From Microplitis mediator (Eukaryota; Arthropoda; Insecta; Hymenoptera; Braconidae): a DNA stretch of 64,000 nucleotides. Positions within the stretch are counted from its first letter, which is position 1. The number at the start of each line of letters is the position of its first letter. Location: NCBI RefSeq assembly GCF_029852145.1, contig NC_079974.1, forward strand, positions 4,114,001-4,178,000. Direction: 5' to 3'. The position numbers were made by a program, and so were the translations under genes. The notes beneath the pieces are model-generated. The model saw nothing but the letters and a program-made list of their open reading frames with translations. It had not been told where the DNA came from and searched no databases. Positions 46,349-58,620 of this stretch are shown one piece after another.

Positions 46349-47153
46349 TCGGTCTGTCAGTTGACCCTGCGGGCCAGCCCCAAAACTTCCCGCTGTTTCC
46401 GAGCTCGCTGAGCTCGAAAACATTATTGTGAATATATTTTCGAGCTCTTCGAGCTCGCAAATACTTTTGTATGCCATTGTTTTGTAAAAAACCATTTTTC
46501 AGCATTTCTTTCTTCCACGATATCTCGCGAACGAATTAACCGATTTTGATGGTTGAGGTGACAATCGACGCGTTTTATCAAGTTCTAAAGCTGTTCGAAT
46601 TTTGAAATTGATTTATTCAGCCGTTTTTGAGAAATTTCAAAAAAACCAAGGAAAAAATTTTTTTTGAATTCTTTCGTCAACGGTTTCTCTTGAACGAATG
46701 AACCGATTTTGATGGTTGAGGTGGCATTCGACGCGGCTTATAGAGTTTTAGAGCTGATTAGATTTTGGAATAAATCCATCTAGCAAATTAAAAGTTATCC
46801 AAATAAAACATTTTCGAAAAAATTTTATTTTTGAAATATCTCTGAACGCACCCTACCGATTAAGTTCAAATTTTTACGGCCTCAAGACATTAACAAGTCG
46901 CGTCGAATGACACCTCAACGATCAAAATCGGTTCATCCGTTCAAGAGTTATGAATATTTACATACATACATACGTACGTACGTACGTACACACATACATA
47001 CACTCAGACATCATCGTGAAATTAGTCAGGATAGCTTCCTAGGACCTCGAAACGTCGATATCTGATGGAAATTTGATTTTCGTAAATCGGACCGAAACCA
47101 ATAACTTCCCGAATTTTTGAAAATTTACAATTTTCTTAGCGGGAAGTTAAAAA
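46349..47153 (+). mobile_element. Dispersed AACTTCCCGCT repeat, insertion with empty-site comparison
   Basis: Inserted into an A-run of an AACCAAG-element copy. The mirror region near 34270 lacks it, so the ends are TCGGTCTGTCAGTTGACCC and TTAGCGGGAAGTTAAAAA. Nearly identical to 50486-51290. Confidence 0.8.
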
Positions 47154-47239
47154 GAGAAATTATTCAATATCGTATAATTGCATTAATTTATTTAAAATAA
47201 AAATATGCACTTAGTATCCGTTTACTGCTCCAGCGTAAA

Positions 47240-47720
47240 AAGAGAGAGTCAGTAGTATTCGTTTCTTAAGGTGCGAAGGAAGAAGCAACTATATGAGTGA
47301 ATTCAGGACAAAACTTTTCTGGCTGAGACTCTAATAATCTTAGTTTGAAATTTTTCGTGTGATTGGTCAGAGAAAATACACTACTCAAACCAAGAGTGAA
47401 ATCTTTTCAAACCAACTCCCTTTATTTTTAGTTCAAGTTTATACCGTTAATTGTTTTAAAACATCATGGTTTCTTGGTTCAAGTGAGTAACGTACTTAGG
47501 TTAAGAAAAATGTTTATTATACTGAGAAATGCAAGCTTGTAAAACGAGTAATTCTATTATTAGACCAAGTATGAAATATATTTTGGCTTGAGAATTTTTT
47601 TCTTAATTCAAAATTGACAATTGAAGAAATTATTTTACACCGTTCAAAAAATTTCCGGTTTTCATTCTGCTCGCTGAAAAATATCTTAGTTGAAGGAAAA
47701 TTTTCTCGAGTCTTGTAACA
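47240..47720. mobile_element. AACCAAG-word element, partial mirror copy
   Basis: Reverse complement of about 33715-34200. It is the inner edge of the right arm of the inverted duplication. Confidence 0.65.
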
Positions 47721-48494
47721 ATGTAATAATCGTTACTATACAATACTATAGTTTTTAATATTTGAATAAAACAAACGATAACAGATATGTGCAAAGAACT
47801 TAATTCCACTTTCCTACAGGCCAGTGATCGCCCCCAGAGCTGGGAAAAAAATCAACTTACATGTCGTTAATTTATTGAAATCTTCTGTTGAGAGACAAAA
47901 CTCTATCTTTTTCTCTCATTCTCTCTTTTATTAGAAGAAATATATCTTAGATATTTTTATTAGGCTAACATTTCAAAAAATACAGATTGACAGAAAATGT
48001 TATACTCGAATTTCTTAAAATGATTAGTGTTAATTGGCGCGGACCATGGAGAGACCACTTTTCATGTGCGGACCATGGAGAGAGCGCTATTCCATACTTT
48101 AAGTCGTCTCACTGGACAAAACGGCTGTTAATGTTTTTCAATTAGAATGATGAGAGTCGATCATGATGGTCATAGTGGTTAAATCGATAATCATCAGTTG
48201 TCATTTTCGCTGGTTTTAATATAAATTCTGTTGAGATATTGAATTTTAATTTTGTTACACCAGATGAACATGTTTTTAATTATTGAACTAATGGTATCAA
48301 TGATTTACTTGGAATGATATTATTTATGTCTTTCACTTAAAAAATCAAAGAAAATGTAGCTTTTATTAATGAAAAAACAAAATAATCGAAAAAATAAAAT
48401 TTTCTTGATTGCTTTATTTACGTATTTAATTTTTTAATGCTTTAGATTATTAATAAAGAGTAAAAAAAAAAAATTCCTCTTAATAATAATGTAG

Positions 48495-48982
48495 ATAGAG
48501 GAGGTACGGGCACGGAGGCTCCCTTAAGCCGGTCTTTTCGTTTTGTGGCTTTTAACCATCAAATTCGTTTATTTTCCGTCTATTTCGGAAGAATCAGTCG
48601 AAATTGTGCAAAAAATGAGAAAAAAAATTTTTTTTTTGCTGGAGCACGAAAGGCCCCCTCCCTAAAAAATTAGAAAAAAAAAATTTTTTTTATTTTCCGT
48701 CAAGTTATGACCTTTATAATGTTTTTATCATACTTTTGGCCAATATGTCATATGTGGAGTGAAATGGACCATTAAAAAAAAAAATTGTAACGAAATAATT
48801 AATTTGACGGAAAATAAAAAAAAAAATAATTTATTTTTTTTGAGTGGTCCATTTTGCCCCACATATCTCATATTGGCCTAAAGTATGATAAAAACATTAT
48901 AGAGGTCATAACTCGACGGAAAGTAAAAAACAAATTTTTTACCTAATTTTTGAGGAGGCCTTCGTGCCCCAGGCTCTCCTAT
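48495..48982. mobile_element. MITE with GGGGCACGAAGG-type ends, mirror copy
   Basis: Reverse complement of 32442-32928, nearly identical. Confidence 0.65.
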
Positions 48983-49317
48983 TTTTAATTGAATCAACGA
49001 CATAAGAAAACAACATCTGATGAAATTTCAATTCTCGGAAATCGAAGTAGAATATATAATGACTTTAGTTACAATTACACGGAAAAAAATGAACTTTAAT
49101 AATCAGTGATTGAAATTATAACCCGGAATCCAGGTATCAATATGGGGAATTTGAACATTCTAAATAATAAATTTTATAATACGTGTCGTCAATATTCTAA
49201 GTATCAGTCACGATTTTTAAAGCTCAAAAAATCGATAGATTAATGATCACATTTTCTTGATGGAATATAGTAACTTTTATTATTATTTCTGTTACTTTCC
49301 ACATATGTAGTAACTTT

Positions 49318-49470
49318 TTTAACTTCCCGCTAAGAAAATCGACGTTTTTCGAAAAATCGGAAAGATATTGTTTTCACTCCGATTTTCGAAAGTCGAGTTT
49401 TCATCAGATGTCGGCGTTTTGAGGTCCTTGGAAGCTATTTTGACTATTTTCAGAATTATTTCTGAGCGTA

Positions 49471-49552
<82 letters not shown>

Positions 49553-50060
49553 CTTTGTAACTTTTGAACTAATGAATCGATTTGGATGGTTGAGGTGGCA
49601 ATTAAAAGAGCTTATTCGCCCTCAACTTTCCTGAAAACTTCAGGTCATTTGATCAAGCAGGCTCGAAAATATTGGCGAATTACGAAAAAAAAAAAAATTT
49701 TTTTTTTTCTAGTTTTTTAGTGATTTCGCAAAAACGACTTAAACGATCGACTTCAAACTCTAATCAGCTCTAGAACATTAGAAGCCACGTCGAATGCCAC
49801 CTCAACCATCTCAATCGTTAACCGATTAACAAATTAACTTTGTTCGAGAAAAATCGTTGGCGAAAGAAATGATAAAAAACGGTTTTTGTCGATTATCTTT
49901 GAAGTGACTTATCTGATCAATTTCAAAATCTAATCAGCTCTAGAACTCAATAAAACGCGCCGAATGCCACCTTGAACGTCACGATTGGATCATTAGTTCA
50001 AAAGATATTGGCGCTGAAAAGTTACAAAAATAACATAAAATGTTATTTTTTCCGGATAAA
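49318..50060. repeat. Dispersed AACTTCCCGCT repeat with (TG)n, mirror copy
   Basis: Reverse complement of 31367-32107. (TG)n at 49475-49547. Confidence 0.75.
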
Positions 50061-50485
50061 TCAAAATAGTCCATCGGCTGAAGAGGAGGTACCGTAAACA
50101 TTTTGTTGGCACCGGGTAAATCCAACTGTTTCTTATATATTTTGCGCCAAGGATCACGGAAATCGGGTCCATTTTGTTCAAAAGTGGTGCAAACAATTGT
50201 TTATAACAATTTGATTGTTTAAATCGAAATAACTCCCGAACAGCTGGTTTGTTGGGGCAGCGTAGAGGAAAAAAAATGTTCAGAATAAAAAAAACATACA
50301 AAAAAGGTATCACATGTTTTTTTTGCATCTCGAATATTTCGCGAGATATAATAAAGAAACGAGCCGGCGCTCGGACCTCTTCCTCTCGCACTAGCGACTG
50401 CCTATGCGCGAGCTCTCTCTCCGCCGAATCGCGTCAGATGCTTGATTGGTCGGAAGTTTTTTTCCATTAAAAATAAAAAAAAAAA

Positions 50486-51290
50486 TCGGTCTGTCAGTTG
50501 ACCCTGCGGGCCAGCCCCAAAACTTCCCGCTGTTTTCGAGCTCGCTGAGCTCGAAAACATTATTGTGAATATATTTTCGAGCTCTTCGAGCTCGCAAATA
50601 CTTTTGTATGCCATTGTTTTGTAAAAAACCATTTTTTAGCATTTCTTTCTTCCACGATATCTCGCGAACGAATCAACCGATTTTGATGGTTGAGGTGGCA
50701 ATCGACGCGTTTTATCAAGTTCTAAAGCTGGTCGAATTTTGAAATTGATTTACTCAGCCGTTTTTGAGAAATTTCAAAAAAACCAAGGAAAAAATTTTTT
50801 TTGAATTCTTTCGTCAACGGTTTCTCTTGAACGAATGAACCGATTTTGATGGTTGAGGTGGCATTCGACGCGGCTTATAGAGTTTTAGAGCTGATTAGAT
50901 TTTGGAATCAATCCATCGAGCAAATTGGAAGTTATCCAAATAAAACATTTTTGAAAAAATTTTATTTTTGAAATATCTCTGAACGCACCCTACCGATTAA
51001 GTTCAAATTTCTACGGCCTCAAGACATTAACAAGCCGCGTCGAATGACACCTCAACGATCAAAATCGGTTCATCCGTTCAAGAGTTATGAATATTTACAT
51101 ACATACATACGTACGTACGTACGTACGTACACACATACATACACTCGGACATCATCGTGAAATTAGTCAGGATAGCTTCCTAGGACCTCGAAACGTCGAC
51201 ATCTGATGGAAATTCGATTTTCGTAAATCGGACCGAAACCAATAACTTCCCGAATTTTTGAAAATTTACAATTTTCTTAGCGGGAAGTTA
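50486..51290 (+). mobile_element. Dispersed AACTTCCCGCT repeat nested in foldback D
   Basis: From TCGGTCTGTCAGTTGACCC to CGGGAAGTTA followed by a long A-run. Closely matches 46349-47153, indicating recent spread. Contains TACGTACG runs near 51110. Confidence 0.8.
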
Positions 51291-51532
51291 AAAAAAAAAA
51301 AAAAAAAAAAATCGACGAATTGTCGATACTACCAATCGACAGCATTTTTTATAAAACAAATTTCTGTCGTATCCACAGAAGACGTTTTTTGGTAGTATCA
51401 ACATTTTATCGATTTTTTGAACTTATTTCGGGCTTTGAGAAAAACCATTTGTTTATAACATTTGTGAACAAAAAAAAAAGTTTTTGTGGATACGACAGAA
51501 ATTTGTTTTATGAAAAATGCTGTCGATTGGTA

Positions 51533-52229
51533 CACGGAAAAAAATTAATCGTGCATGCAACATGATGCAGTCATGTTGCATTCACATGATGAAATCATGT
51601 TGCATTCACATGATTTGTCATGTTGCATTCACATGATAGTCATGTTGCGGTAACATGAGAAAATCATGTTGAATTCACATGATTTGTCATGTTTCGGCTA
51701 CATGATAATCATGTTGCGGTAACATGAGAAAATCATGTGGCATTCACATGATTTGTCATGTTGCATTCACATGATAATCATGTTGCGGTAACATGAGAAA
51801 AATCATGTTGCATTCACATGATTTGTCATGTTGCATTCACATGATAATCATGTTGCGGTAACATGAGATAATCATGTGAATGCAACATGATCTTCTCATG
51901 TTACCGCAACATGATTATCATGTGAATGCAACATGACAAATCATGTGAATGCAACATGATTTTTCTCATGTTACCGCAACATGATTATCATGTGAATGCA
52001 ACATGACAAATCATGTGAATGCAACATGATTTTCTCATGTTACCGCAACATGATTATCATGTGAATGCAACATGACAAATCATGTGAATGCCACATGATT
52101 TTCTCATGTTACCGCAACATGACTATCATGTGAATGCAACATGACAAATCATGTGAATGCAACATGATTTCATCATGTGAATGCAACATGACTGCATCAT
52201 GTTGCATTCACGATTAATTTTTTTCCGTG
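51533..52229. mobile_element. 697-bp hairpin element of CATGTTGCATTCACATGAT words, TA target duplication
   Basis: Begins CACGGAAAAAAATTAATCGTG and ends with the inverse, with TA on each side (51531-51532, 52230-52231). Removing it and one TA restores the uninterrupted sequence GATTGGTAGTATCGAC seen in the other foldback copies. The whole interior alternates CATGTTGCATTCACATGAT, CATGTTGCGGTAACATGAG and their inverses, so the element can form one long hairpin. No coding capacity. TA duplication points to a Tc1/mariner-type mover. Confidence 0.85.
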
Positions 52230-53233
52230 TAGTATCGACAATCGTCGATTTTTTTTTTTTTTTTTTTTATTTTTAATGTAAAAAACTTCCGGCCAATCAA
52301 GCATCTGACGCGATTTGGCGGAGAGAGAGCTCGCGCATAGGCAGTCGCTAGTGCGAGAGGAAGAGGTCCGAGCGCCGGCTCGTTTCTTTATTATATCTCG
52401 CGAAATATTCGAGATGCAAAAAAAACATGTGATACCTTTTTTGTGTATTTTTTTATTCTGAACATTTTTTTTTTCCTACGCTGCCCCAACAAACCAGCTG
52501 ATCGGGAGTTATTTCGATTTAAACAATTAAATTGTTATAAACAATTGTTTGCACCACTTTTGAACAAGATGGACCCAATTTTCGTGATCCTTGGCCCAAA
52601 ATACATAAGAAAAAGTTTGATATACCCGGTGCCAACAAAATGTTTACGGGACCTCCTCTTCAGCCGATGGACTATTAGTGCATGTGGGAAAAAAATCATA
52701 GTTCAACATAAACAAAAAAAAATTTTCGCACAAGAAAAAAAATTCTACGTCAATTACAGACCTAGCTTATTGAAAAATTCGATTTCCCATTTAAATAACA
52801 CGGGAAAATTTTTTTTTACTTTGAGTATTTTTAACTCGTAAACAAATTAATAGATCGAATAGATCGAGACATTTTTTTATAGGAAATTGAACGCTTTACG
52901 AAACAGGTATCTAATCATTTTTTGATAAATCTACTTGTTCAAAAGTTAATAAAGCTTGAAGTAAAGTTCTAGATCTTTCGAATTTTCCGGTGAAACTATA
53001 AGATTTATTATAAATTTTTATAGGTTTTTTTTTGTTGACAATTTTATTTTCTACTAATAATTATCGGTAGAATTTAAAAAAAAACCGATTAAAGCTTAGT
53101 CTCCCTTAACTTAAATCCTTGCTCCAATATTTTTTCAATATTGATGTCCACTTTTAAATGTCTAAGAAAATTAAAAATATCTAACATTTATCAATTAATT
53201 ATTTTTAACGTAAAATAACAACAGTAGTAATAA

Positions 53234-53258
53234 CGTCGGTATCAGCGAGCCAATGAGG
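53234..53258 (+). promoter_or_regulatory. Shared CCAAT motif upstream of MATH copy 4
   Basis: CGTCGGTATCAGCGAGCC then AATGAGG, identical to copy 2. About 830 bp before the ATG. Confidence 0.45.
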
Positions 53259-54090
53259 GGATAGTTGAGTGGCGGGAAAAATAGCCTGGGTTACGAAAAA
53301 AAGTTTATCATTACAAATTTTAAATTTGTTTTTAATGTTACTTCAAGGAAATCTCCCGAAATATTTATATATTATAATTTAAAAACCCTAGTACCAAATT
53401 TTCGGATTTATTTTGTCTTAAAATGTATAAAATTTGTACATATTTTTTTATTTTCATCAACGTCCCAACTTGAGTACAATTTAAAATAAAAATATTGATA
53501 TGGATTTAAATTTTTTGTTGGCTCGATTTATGTGCCAGTGTGAATTCAATTTATTATAAAAAGATCACTTACATTGATCATATTTCATATATTGTAAGGA
53601 GAGCGGTGTTAAAAATAGACTTTTACTATGAGAATTAATAAAGAATATTATTCATTCACAAGTAGAGTGATCGAGGAAGTAAAAATATTTACAAAGTAAA
53701 ATATTTTAACACTGGTCTAGAATATTGACAGCGGCAGCGGCGTTATTCTCACACCGCTTTCGATGTTGAAATTTAACATCGCCGATTTTAACACCTACAC
53801 CGCTTGGACTTACCCCGGAGATTTTTTACAGTGTAGTGATTCAATATCTCGATTTTAGTTAGTTAAAATCAGGAATGAAGAGAGAAAATCAATATTGTCA
53901 TGATTGGTCCTTTCTAAGGAGTGGGGGTAAAATTTACCTTTCCGATAATTCGTCCAAATTTAGTGGAGGGGATGGTCAAAGTATACACACATGTCACACG
54001 GTCAGTAGCACTCATAACGCTTGAAACGTTGCGCTGTACGCCTCGCACTTTAAACTCTTCATTCAGTTACTATCGATTGTCTGAAACATC

Positions 54091-54540
54091 ATGGACTGTG
54101 ATTTTCAAAGTTTAACGTGCACAAGTGCAGGTACCATTGCGCTGGAGAACTTTGACGAACTTCTGTACACCAACGAGACTGGGACAATTACTCCGTTATA
54201 CACGGAGTTTTCTACAGGTCTCAGCGTTAACGACGTTTGGGGCTTCAAAGTGGAGGTTAGCCACGACGAAGAAGATGAACACTGGATCTCCTTGGGGATC
54301 CTTCCATTGAAAACGGAGCATACCTTAATCAGCTTCGAGCTCGAATGCTGTGTGGTGGATGAGGAAGGTAACATACTGCGACTGCCTGCAGAAATTGAAC
54401 CTTTCAAAGACTACGACAATTATATATACCTCGGGGATTTCTTCAAACGAAGTGAGCCCGACTTATTGCGTCTACTGTCGGACGGAACTCTAATTTTACA
54501 GTTAGATCTGACTATTCGTATAGGCGACGATTTGAAATAA
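54091..54540 (+). CDS. MATH (TRAF-like) domain mini-protein, copy 4
   Basis: Third intact 149-residue copy, MDCDFQSL start, domain content as in copies 2 and 3. Differences are single residues (Gln6, LDLTIRIGDDLK end). Forward orientation at the outer end of the right duplication arm, immediately beyond foldback D and its own 5' flank. The stem-loop begins 36 nt past the stop. No intron, no BTB domain. Because copies 2-4 are nearly identical, short reads will not separate them. Confidence 0.85.
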   Translation: MDCDFQSLTCTSAGTIALENFDELLYTNETGTITPLYTEFSTGLSVNDVWGFKVEVSHDEEDEHWISLGILPLKTEHTLISFELECCVVDEEGNILRLPAEIEPFKDYDNYIYLGDFFKRSEPDLLRLLSDGTLILQLDLTIRIGDDLK

Positions 54541-54575
54541 TTAGATACTCAAGTTTCGAACTTTGAGTTGAAAAC

Positions 54576-54591
54576 GGCCCTTTTCAGGGCC
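54576..54591 (+). promoter_or_regulatory. Histone-type 3' stem-loop, MATH copy 4
   Basis: GGCCCTTTTCAGGGCC then ACCAAATT, identical to copy 2. Confidence 0.85.
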
Positions 54592-55690
54592 ACCAAATTC
54601 TTTACACTTAAAAATTAACTCAAGTTATATATATTCTCCATCTCATCCTTTGTCCTAACATATTCCAAAATGAATTTTATTTATTTAATGCCTACTAAAG
54701 ATAATTAATGATACTGAAGTTAGCAGACGTCTAATAATTTTTGGATTTTTTTTTTAGATGATAAATCATAAAAAAAAAATATTTGAAAAATTTGCACCTG
54801 TAGTTATTTTAATTTTCTACATGTGCATATTTTTATCTTATTTTTTTGCAATTAATTTGTTGAAAAATAAAAATTTAAAAATTTTTAAATGTCTGCTAAC
54901 TTCAGGATGATAGTAATTATTCTAAATCTTCCCTCCAATATTTTTTCAACATTAATGCCTACTTCTCAAATGTCAACAAAAAGTTAAACATTTCCAACAT
55001 ACATTTATGATACTCGATTTAGCCGTCTTAAAATTTACAATTTTTTTTCAAACTTAAAAATTATAAAAAAAATCTGGGCGTCGGTTGAACCTGCGGGCCA
55101 GTCCCAAATCTTCCCGCTGTTTTCGAGCTTAAGGTGCTTGAAAACATCACTGTGAATATATTTTCGAGCTCGAAAATGCTATTACATGGAATCATTTTTT
55201 TATGAGCTTTTCAAGCTCTAACAAGTTACGTTTTATGCTAGAGTTTGAAAAGTTAAGAATCGAAAATCATTAATGAAGAAGCGGCTTTTGAATTTTTATT
55301 ATCGATTATGTTCTCTGAAATAAATGTGTTGAGGCAAAAATCAATGTCATTGATCAAAATCAAGATTTGAATGAGTTTTGACTTAGGTCAGAGCAATAAT
55401 ATATGGAATATCCGAGAAAAACATTAAAGACTGGGTTTTTCAATTTTTTGCTGACAAACTAAGAAACAAGATTTATGACATTATCTGATGATCGGAAGAG
55501 ACTATACACAGTAAGAGTTGGTATGTTTTCAGACACATTTTAGCACATTATATTTTGATTTATCATGAAAAAATAACATAAAAAGTTATTTTTTTAACTT
55601 TTCAGCGCCGATATCTTTTGAACTAATCAACCGATTTTGACGTTTGAGGTGGCAATCGGCGCGTTTTCTTGAATTCTAGAGCTAATTAAA

Positions 55691-56170
55691 TTCACCTTAA
55701 ATATGATAAAACCATTGTAGTGGTCATAACTTGACGGGAAATAAAAAAAATTTTTTATTAATAATTTTTTGGGGAGGGGTCCTTCGTGCCCCAGAAAACA
55801 AAATTTTTTTTTTGATTTTTTATAAAATTTCGACTGATTCTTCTGAAATAGACGGAATATAAACGAATCTGATGGTCAAAAGCCACGACAAGAAAAAACC
55901 GGCTTAAGGGGGCATTCGTACCCCGGTCTCCCCTACGTATATCTGCTTGGATATAAATGTTTATATCTGCTTATATATAGTTGGATCTGAGCAGATATAT
56001 ATACTTGTATATGCGTATATCTACTTGGATATTAATCTTAATACATCTCTATATCTGCTTACATATGATTAGATCTGAGCAGATATAATTATATATGCTG
56101 ATATCTAGCAAGATCAAATATTTGGATGTATTTGGATATCAACAGATATAACGAGATCTAGGCATATCTG
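55691..56170. repeat. MITE fragment and ATATCTGCTTGGATAT word block
   Basis: 55691-55935 is a partial GGGGCACGAAGG-type MITE (GTGCCCCAG, CCCCGGTCTCCCCTA). 55936-56170 repeats ATATCTGCTTGGATAT and AGCAGATATA in both orientations and ends TTTTTTATCGGGCG, a terminus like that near 40920. Confidence 0.55.
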
Positions 56171-56853
56171 GTTGGATCCAAACGTTTTTTATCGGGCGTG
56201 CTATAAAATATAGTTAAAACACAGAGTAATATCTCAAACGAAATAAAAACGAAAACAGAAAACAAAAGAAAACCTACAAATTGTTATTGGTTGTGAGTGC
56301 TTAGTTAAGTATTAACTCACATTTGTGAGCATAATTATATCCATTAAAAAATATACGAAATTCAAATATATATTTTAAATATTATAAAACAAAGCAGTGT
56401 ACATTACGAAGTTAATAAATGATTAAAAACAAAACTACATTCCTTTAGAGGGAATCATCTCTATTTTCAATTAAGAAAATAACGGAATTTTATTTTTAAT
56501 CGGTAATTAAGTTTTTAAAATAAAGTAAACATCAAAGGTGCCAACAGTTATTGTGTTTTGATTAATTAAAATAAGTTGGTATTATCACACAACCCTCGCT
56601 CGAAAATCGCTTGTACGAGAGAACTAGCAGCCAATCCAGGGGTCAACAGCGAAGGAGTATTCCAACAGAGAATAAAGAAGATTTAAAAGTATCAGCGTAA
56701 AGGTAGGAAATTCAGAATTGACTTCTTTCTTTCTTGATCTCAATAACAAATTTCGAATAAGCCTCAAAATTTTAAGTGGCAATAAGGATGCGATAAATCT
56801 GGGAATTGGTTGAATTGATGACCGGTTTCTCTACCTATCGACTAACGGAGACA
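56171..56853. other. Unassigned sequence left of the LTR element
   Basis: Contains AGCAGCCAATCCAGGGGTCAA and a donor-like AAAG|GTAGGA at about 56700, suggestive of a 5' exon or an old retroelement leader, but no protein can be supported. Confidence 0.3.
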
Positions 56854-56866
56854 TAGTTCATCGGCT
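56854..56866. mobile_element. Foldback element E, left end before LTR insertion
   Basis: TAGTTCATCGGCT, continuing after the LTR element at 63717 with GGCTGAAGAGGAGG. The overlap GGCT is the target duplication. Confidence 0.8.
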
Positions 56867-58560
56867 TGTAACGAGTAAAAAAACGAAATAACCCGGCTTA
56901 AATTAAATTATTAATTCAAACATTAAATATAACCCACATTAATTACGAACAGATCATTTTAAATATCGGAAAATCAGAACTTAGATGAATAAGTAATTTG
57001 TTAAACAATTATAAACAGTTACCCCTTCTTGCTTGGTTTAGCTCGCCGGAGTCCAGGGTTCAAAAGGGGTCTTTAATTTATACGCAGTTTTACAAATAAA
57101 CAAATAATCAAACTTTATTTAAATAAGAAAGTAAACAAAACCTTTTTTACATGAGCTCCGATGCTCAGTTCTACTACCTTTACAATAAAATAATATCCAT
57201 ACTTTTAACGCGGTTTAATAACAAAAATGCCGCTGGTTATTAATAATTCCACGCGGTCACACAACATATACACACACACACACACATACCTAACAGATTC
57301 GCGGTCTAAAATCGCGGTCTACCCCCATTCCCGGTTGCTTCAGGGGAGTCTGGTCGACTACCCCGTCGGCCCTACACGAAGTCCCATCCCAGAGGGTGAG
57401 TGGATGGCCTCCAACAAACCCCCACCTACGCGGATAGTATCGCCTACCACCCCTTAGCAGAAGGCCTTGGAGTGGGGTCCCTTAAAACCTCCTCGAGAGA
57501 AATAGATTTCGCTTACCTGGCCCGGTCGGACTCCTGGTAAGTGACTTCCTTCTTGGTTGACTGGAATGGCCTTCCTTGACAACCTCTCGGGAGACTAAGT
57601 TGCCTCTACGGGCTTAAATGCGCGGTTTTATCAGTATATCTACCCGCTGCAACTGCGGACGGGAATAAATTCCTTCGCCCTCTGTTGTTGACATCAAGAG
57701 TATACTGTTGTGAAATATTTTCTAAGTCCTGAGTTAAAAAGTCAAAGGAAATCGAGTAAAAATAATTTTATCCAAAGTAAAATTGAATTTAAAAGAAAAG
57801 AATTCGTGTAAGCTGTTAAATAAATACTAAGTCCCGAGAACTTAGCCGTACAAGCGACGATAATCCGCGCGGACGGATAGAGAATGAAAGAATGAACGAT
57901 TGAAATATTAAAGTTTATTTTAATTTCACCAATATTTCTCGTATTTCTGTTCATTTTATAATTCTTTCAATCTCTTAAAACTTTTAAACGTCTTATTCGA
58001 AACCTATATAAGCGTTTTTATTTTATTTCCTTTGATTTTGGTGCTCAGGACTTAGAATAATTTTCGCTCGGTCGCGCATTCACATACTTATACCGTACAT
58101 CCATATAATTTTATATCCCGGTATATTCATTCGACTTAGATTTTAAAAGCACAGCCTTATAAGTGTAAATAATAATAATAACTCATTGTTAAGGAAAAAT
58201 AATAATGTTTATATTAAAGTAAGAAAGAAAAGAAAAAAAAGAAAGTATTATATACAAAAGTATAAGTCATATTAAATAGAAACATAAGTAATAGTTTTTA
58301 AGTAAATAGATAATAGAGTAGTATAAGTACAGTAGTAATTAATTTGTTTAAACAAAGGAACATAATATTTAGAATTTTAGTCCTAGTTTTTAAGCATACT
58401 AGTTTTAAGTGTAACCGATAGTCCAGTAGATATAAAAATAATAATTAGTGAATAAGTAGTATTAAGTCATAGGTATAAGAAAATAGTAATAATAATAGTT
58501 TATAAATAATAATCACAGGTGTCCTCTGTTCTGGGTTCACTGGGTCACTCCACCATCACA
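56867..58560 (-). repeat. 3' LTR (1,694 bp)
   Basis: Starts TGTAACGAG and ends CATCACA on the plus strand. Line-by-line comparison with the other LTR shows one substitution (56908 T versus 62068 A). A short open frame inside is duplicated in both LTRs and has no known domain. Confidence 0.95.
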
Positions 58561-58571
58561 CCCCTCCCACC
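58561..58571 (-). promoter_or_regulatory. Polypurine tract
   Basis: Minus strand GGTGGGAGGGG directly before the 3' LTR start TGTGATGG, as expected for the plus-strand primer. Confidence 0.75.
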
Positions 58572-58620
58572 TCAACAAAGAAAAGGGGATAGCCTGCTAT
58601 CCTCTTTTCTTCCTGCCTTT

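Larger units (their letters stand above)
50067..52674. mobile_element. Foldback element D with two nested insertions
   Basis: Outer ends TAGTCCATCGGCTGAAGAGG and CTTCAGCCGATGGACTA. It is the counterpart of element A in the mirror arm. Insertions at 50486-51290 (dispersed repeat in an A-run) and 51533-52229 (hairpin element at a TA) account for the extra 1.6 kb. Confidence 0.85.
47300..55100 (+). repeat. Right arm of large inverted duplication
   Basis: Mirror image of 28000-34120 in the same element order. Longer by an 0.8-kb repeat (50486-51290) and a 697-bp hairpin element (51533-52229), both inserted in the foldback element after duplication. Confidence 0.85.
52675..55690 (+). repeat. MATH gene unit, copy 4 (forward)
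   Basis: Direct repeat of about 24195-27190, starting TTAGTGCATGTGGGAAAAA immediately after foldback D and ending in the long variant of the dispersed repeat. Confidence 0.85.

Noticed and set aside
51540..52225. Regular 19-23 bp repeats resembling a CRISPR array
   Set aside because: Repeats alternate with their own inverse without unique spacers, inside a TIR element with a TA duplication in a eukaryotic genome.
57227..57457. 76-aa frame in each LTR
   Set aside because: It lies on the strand opposite to the element's transcription and is identical only because LTRs are identical; no domain.
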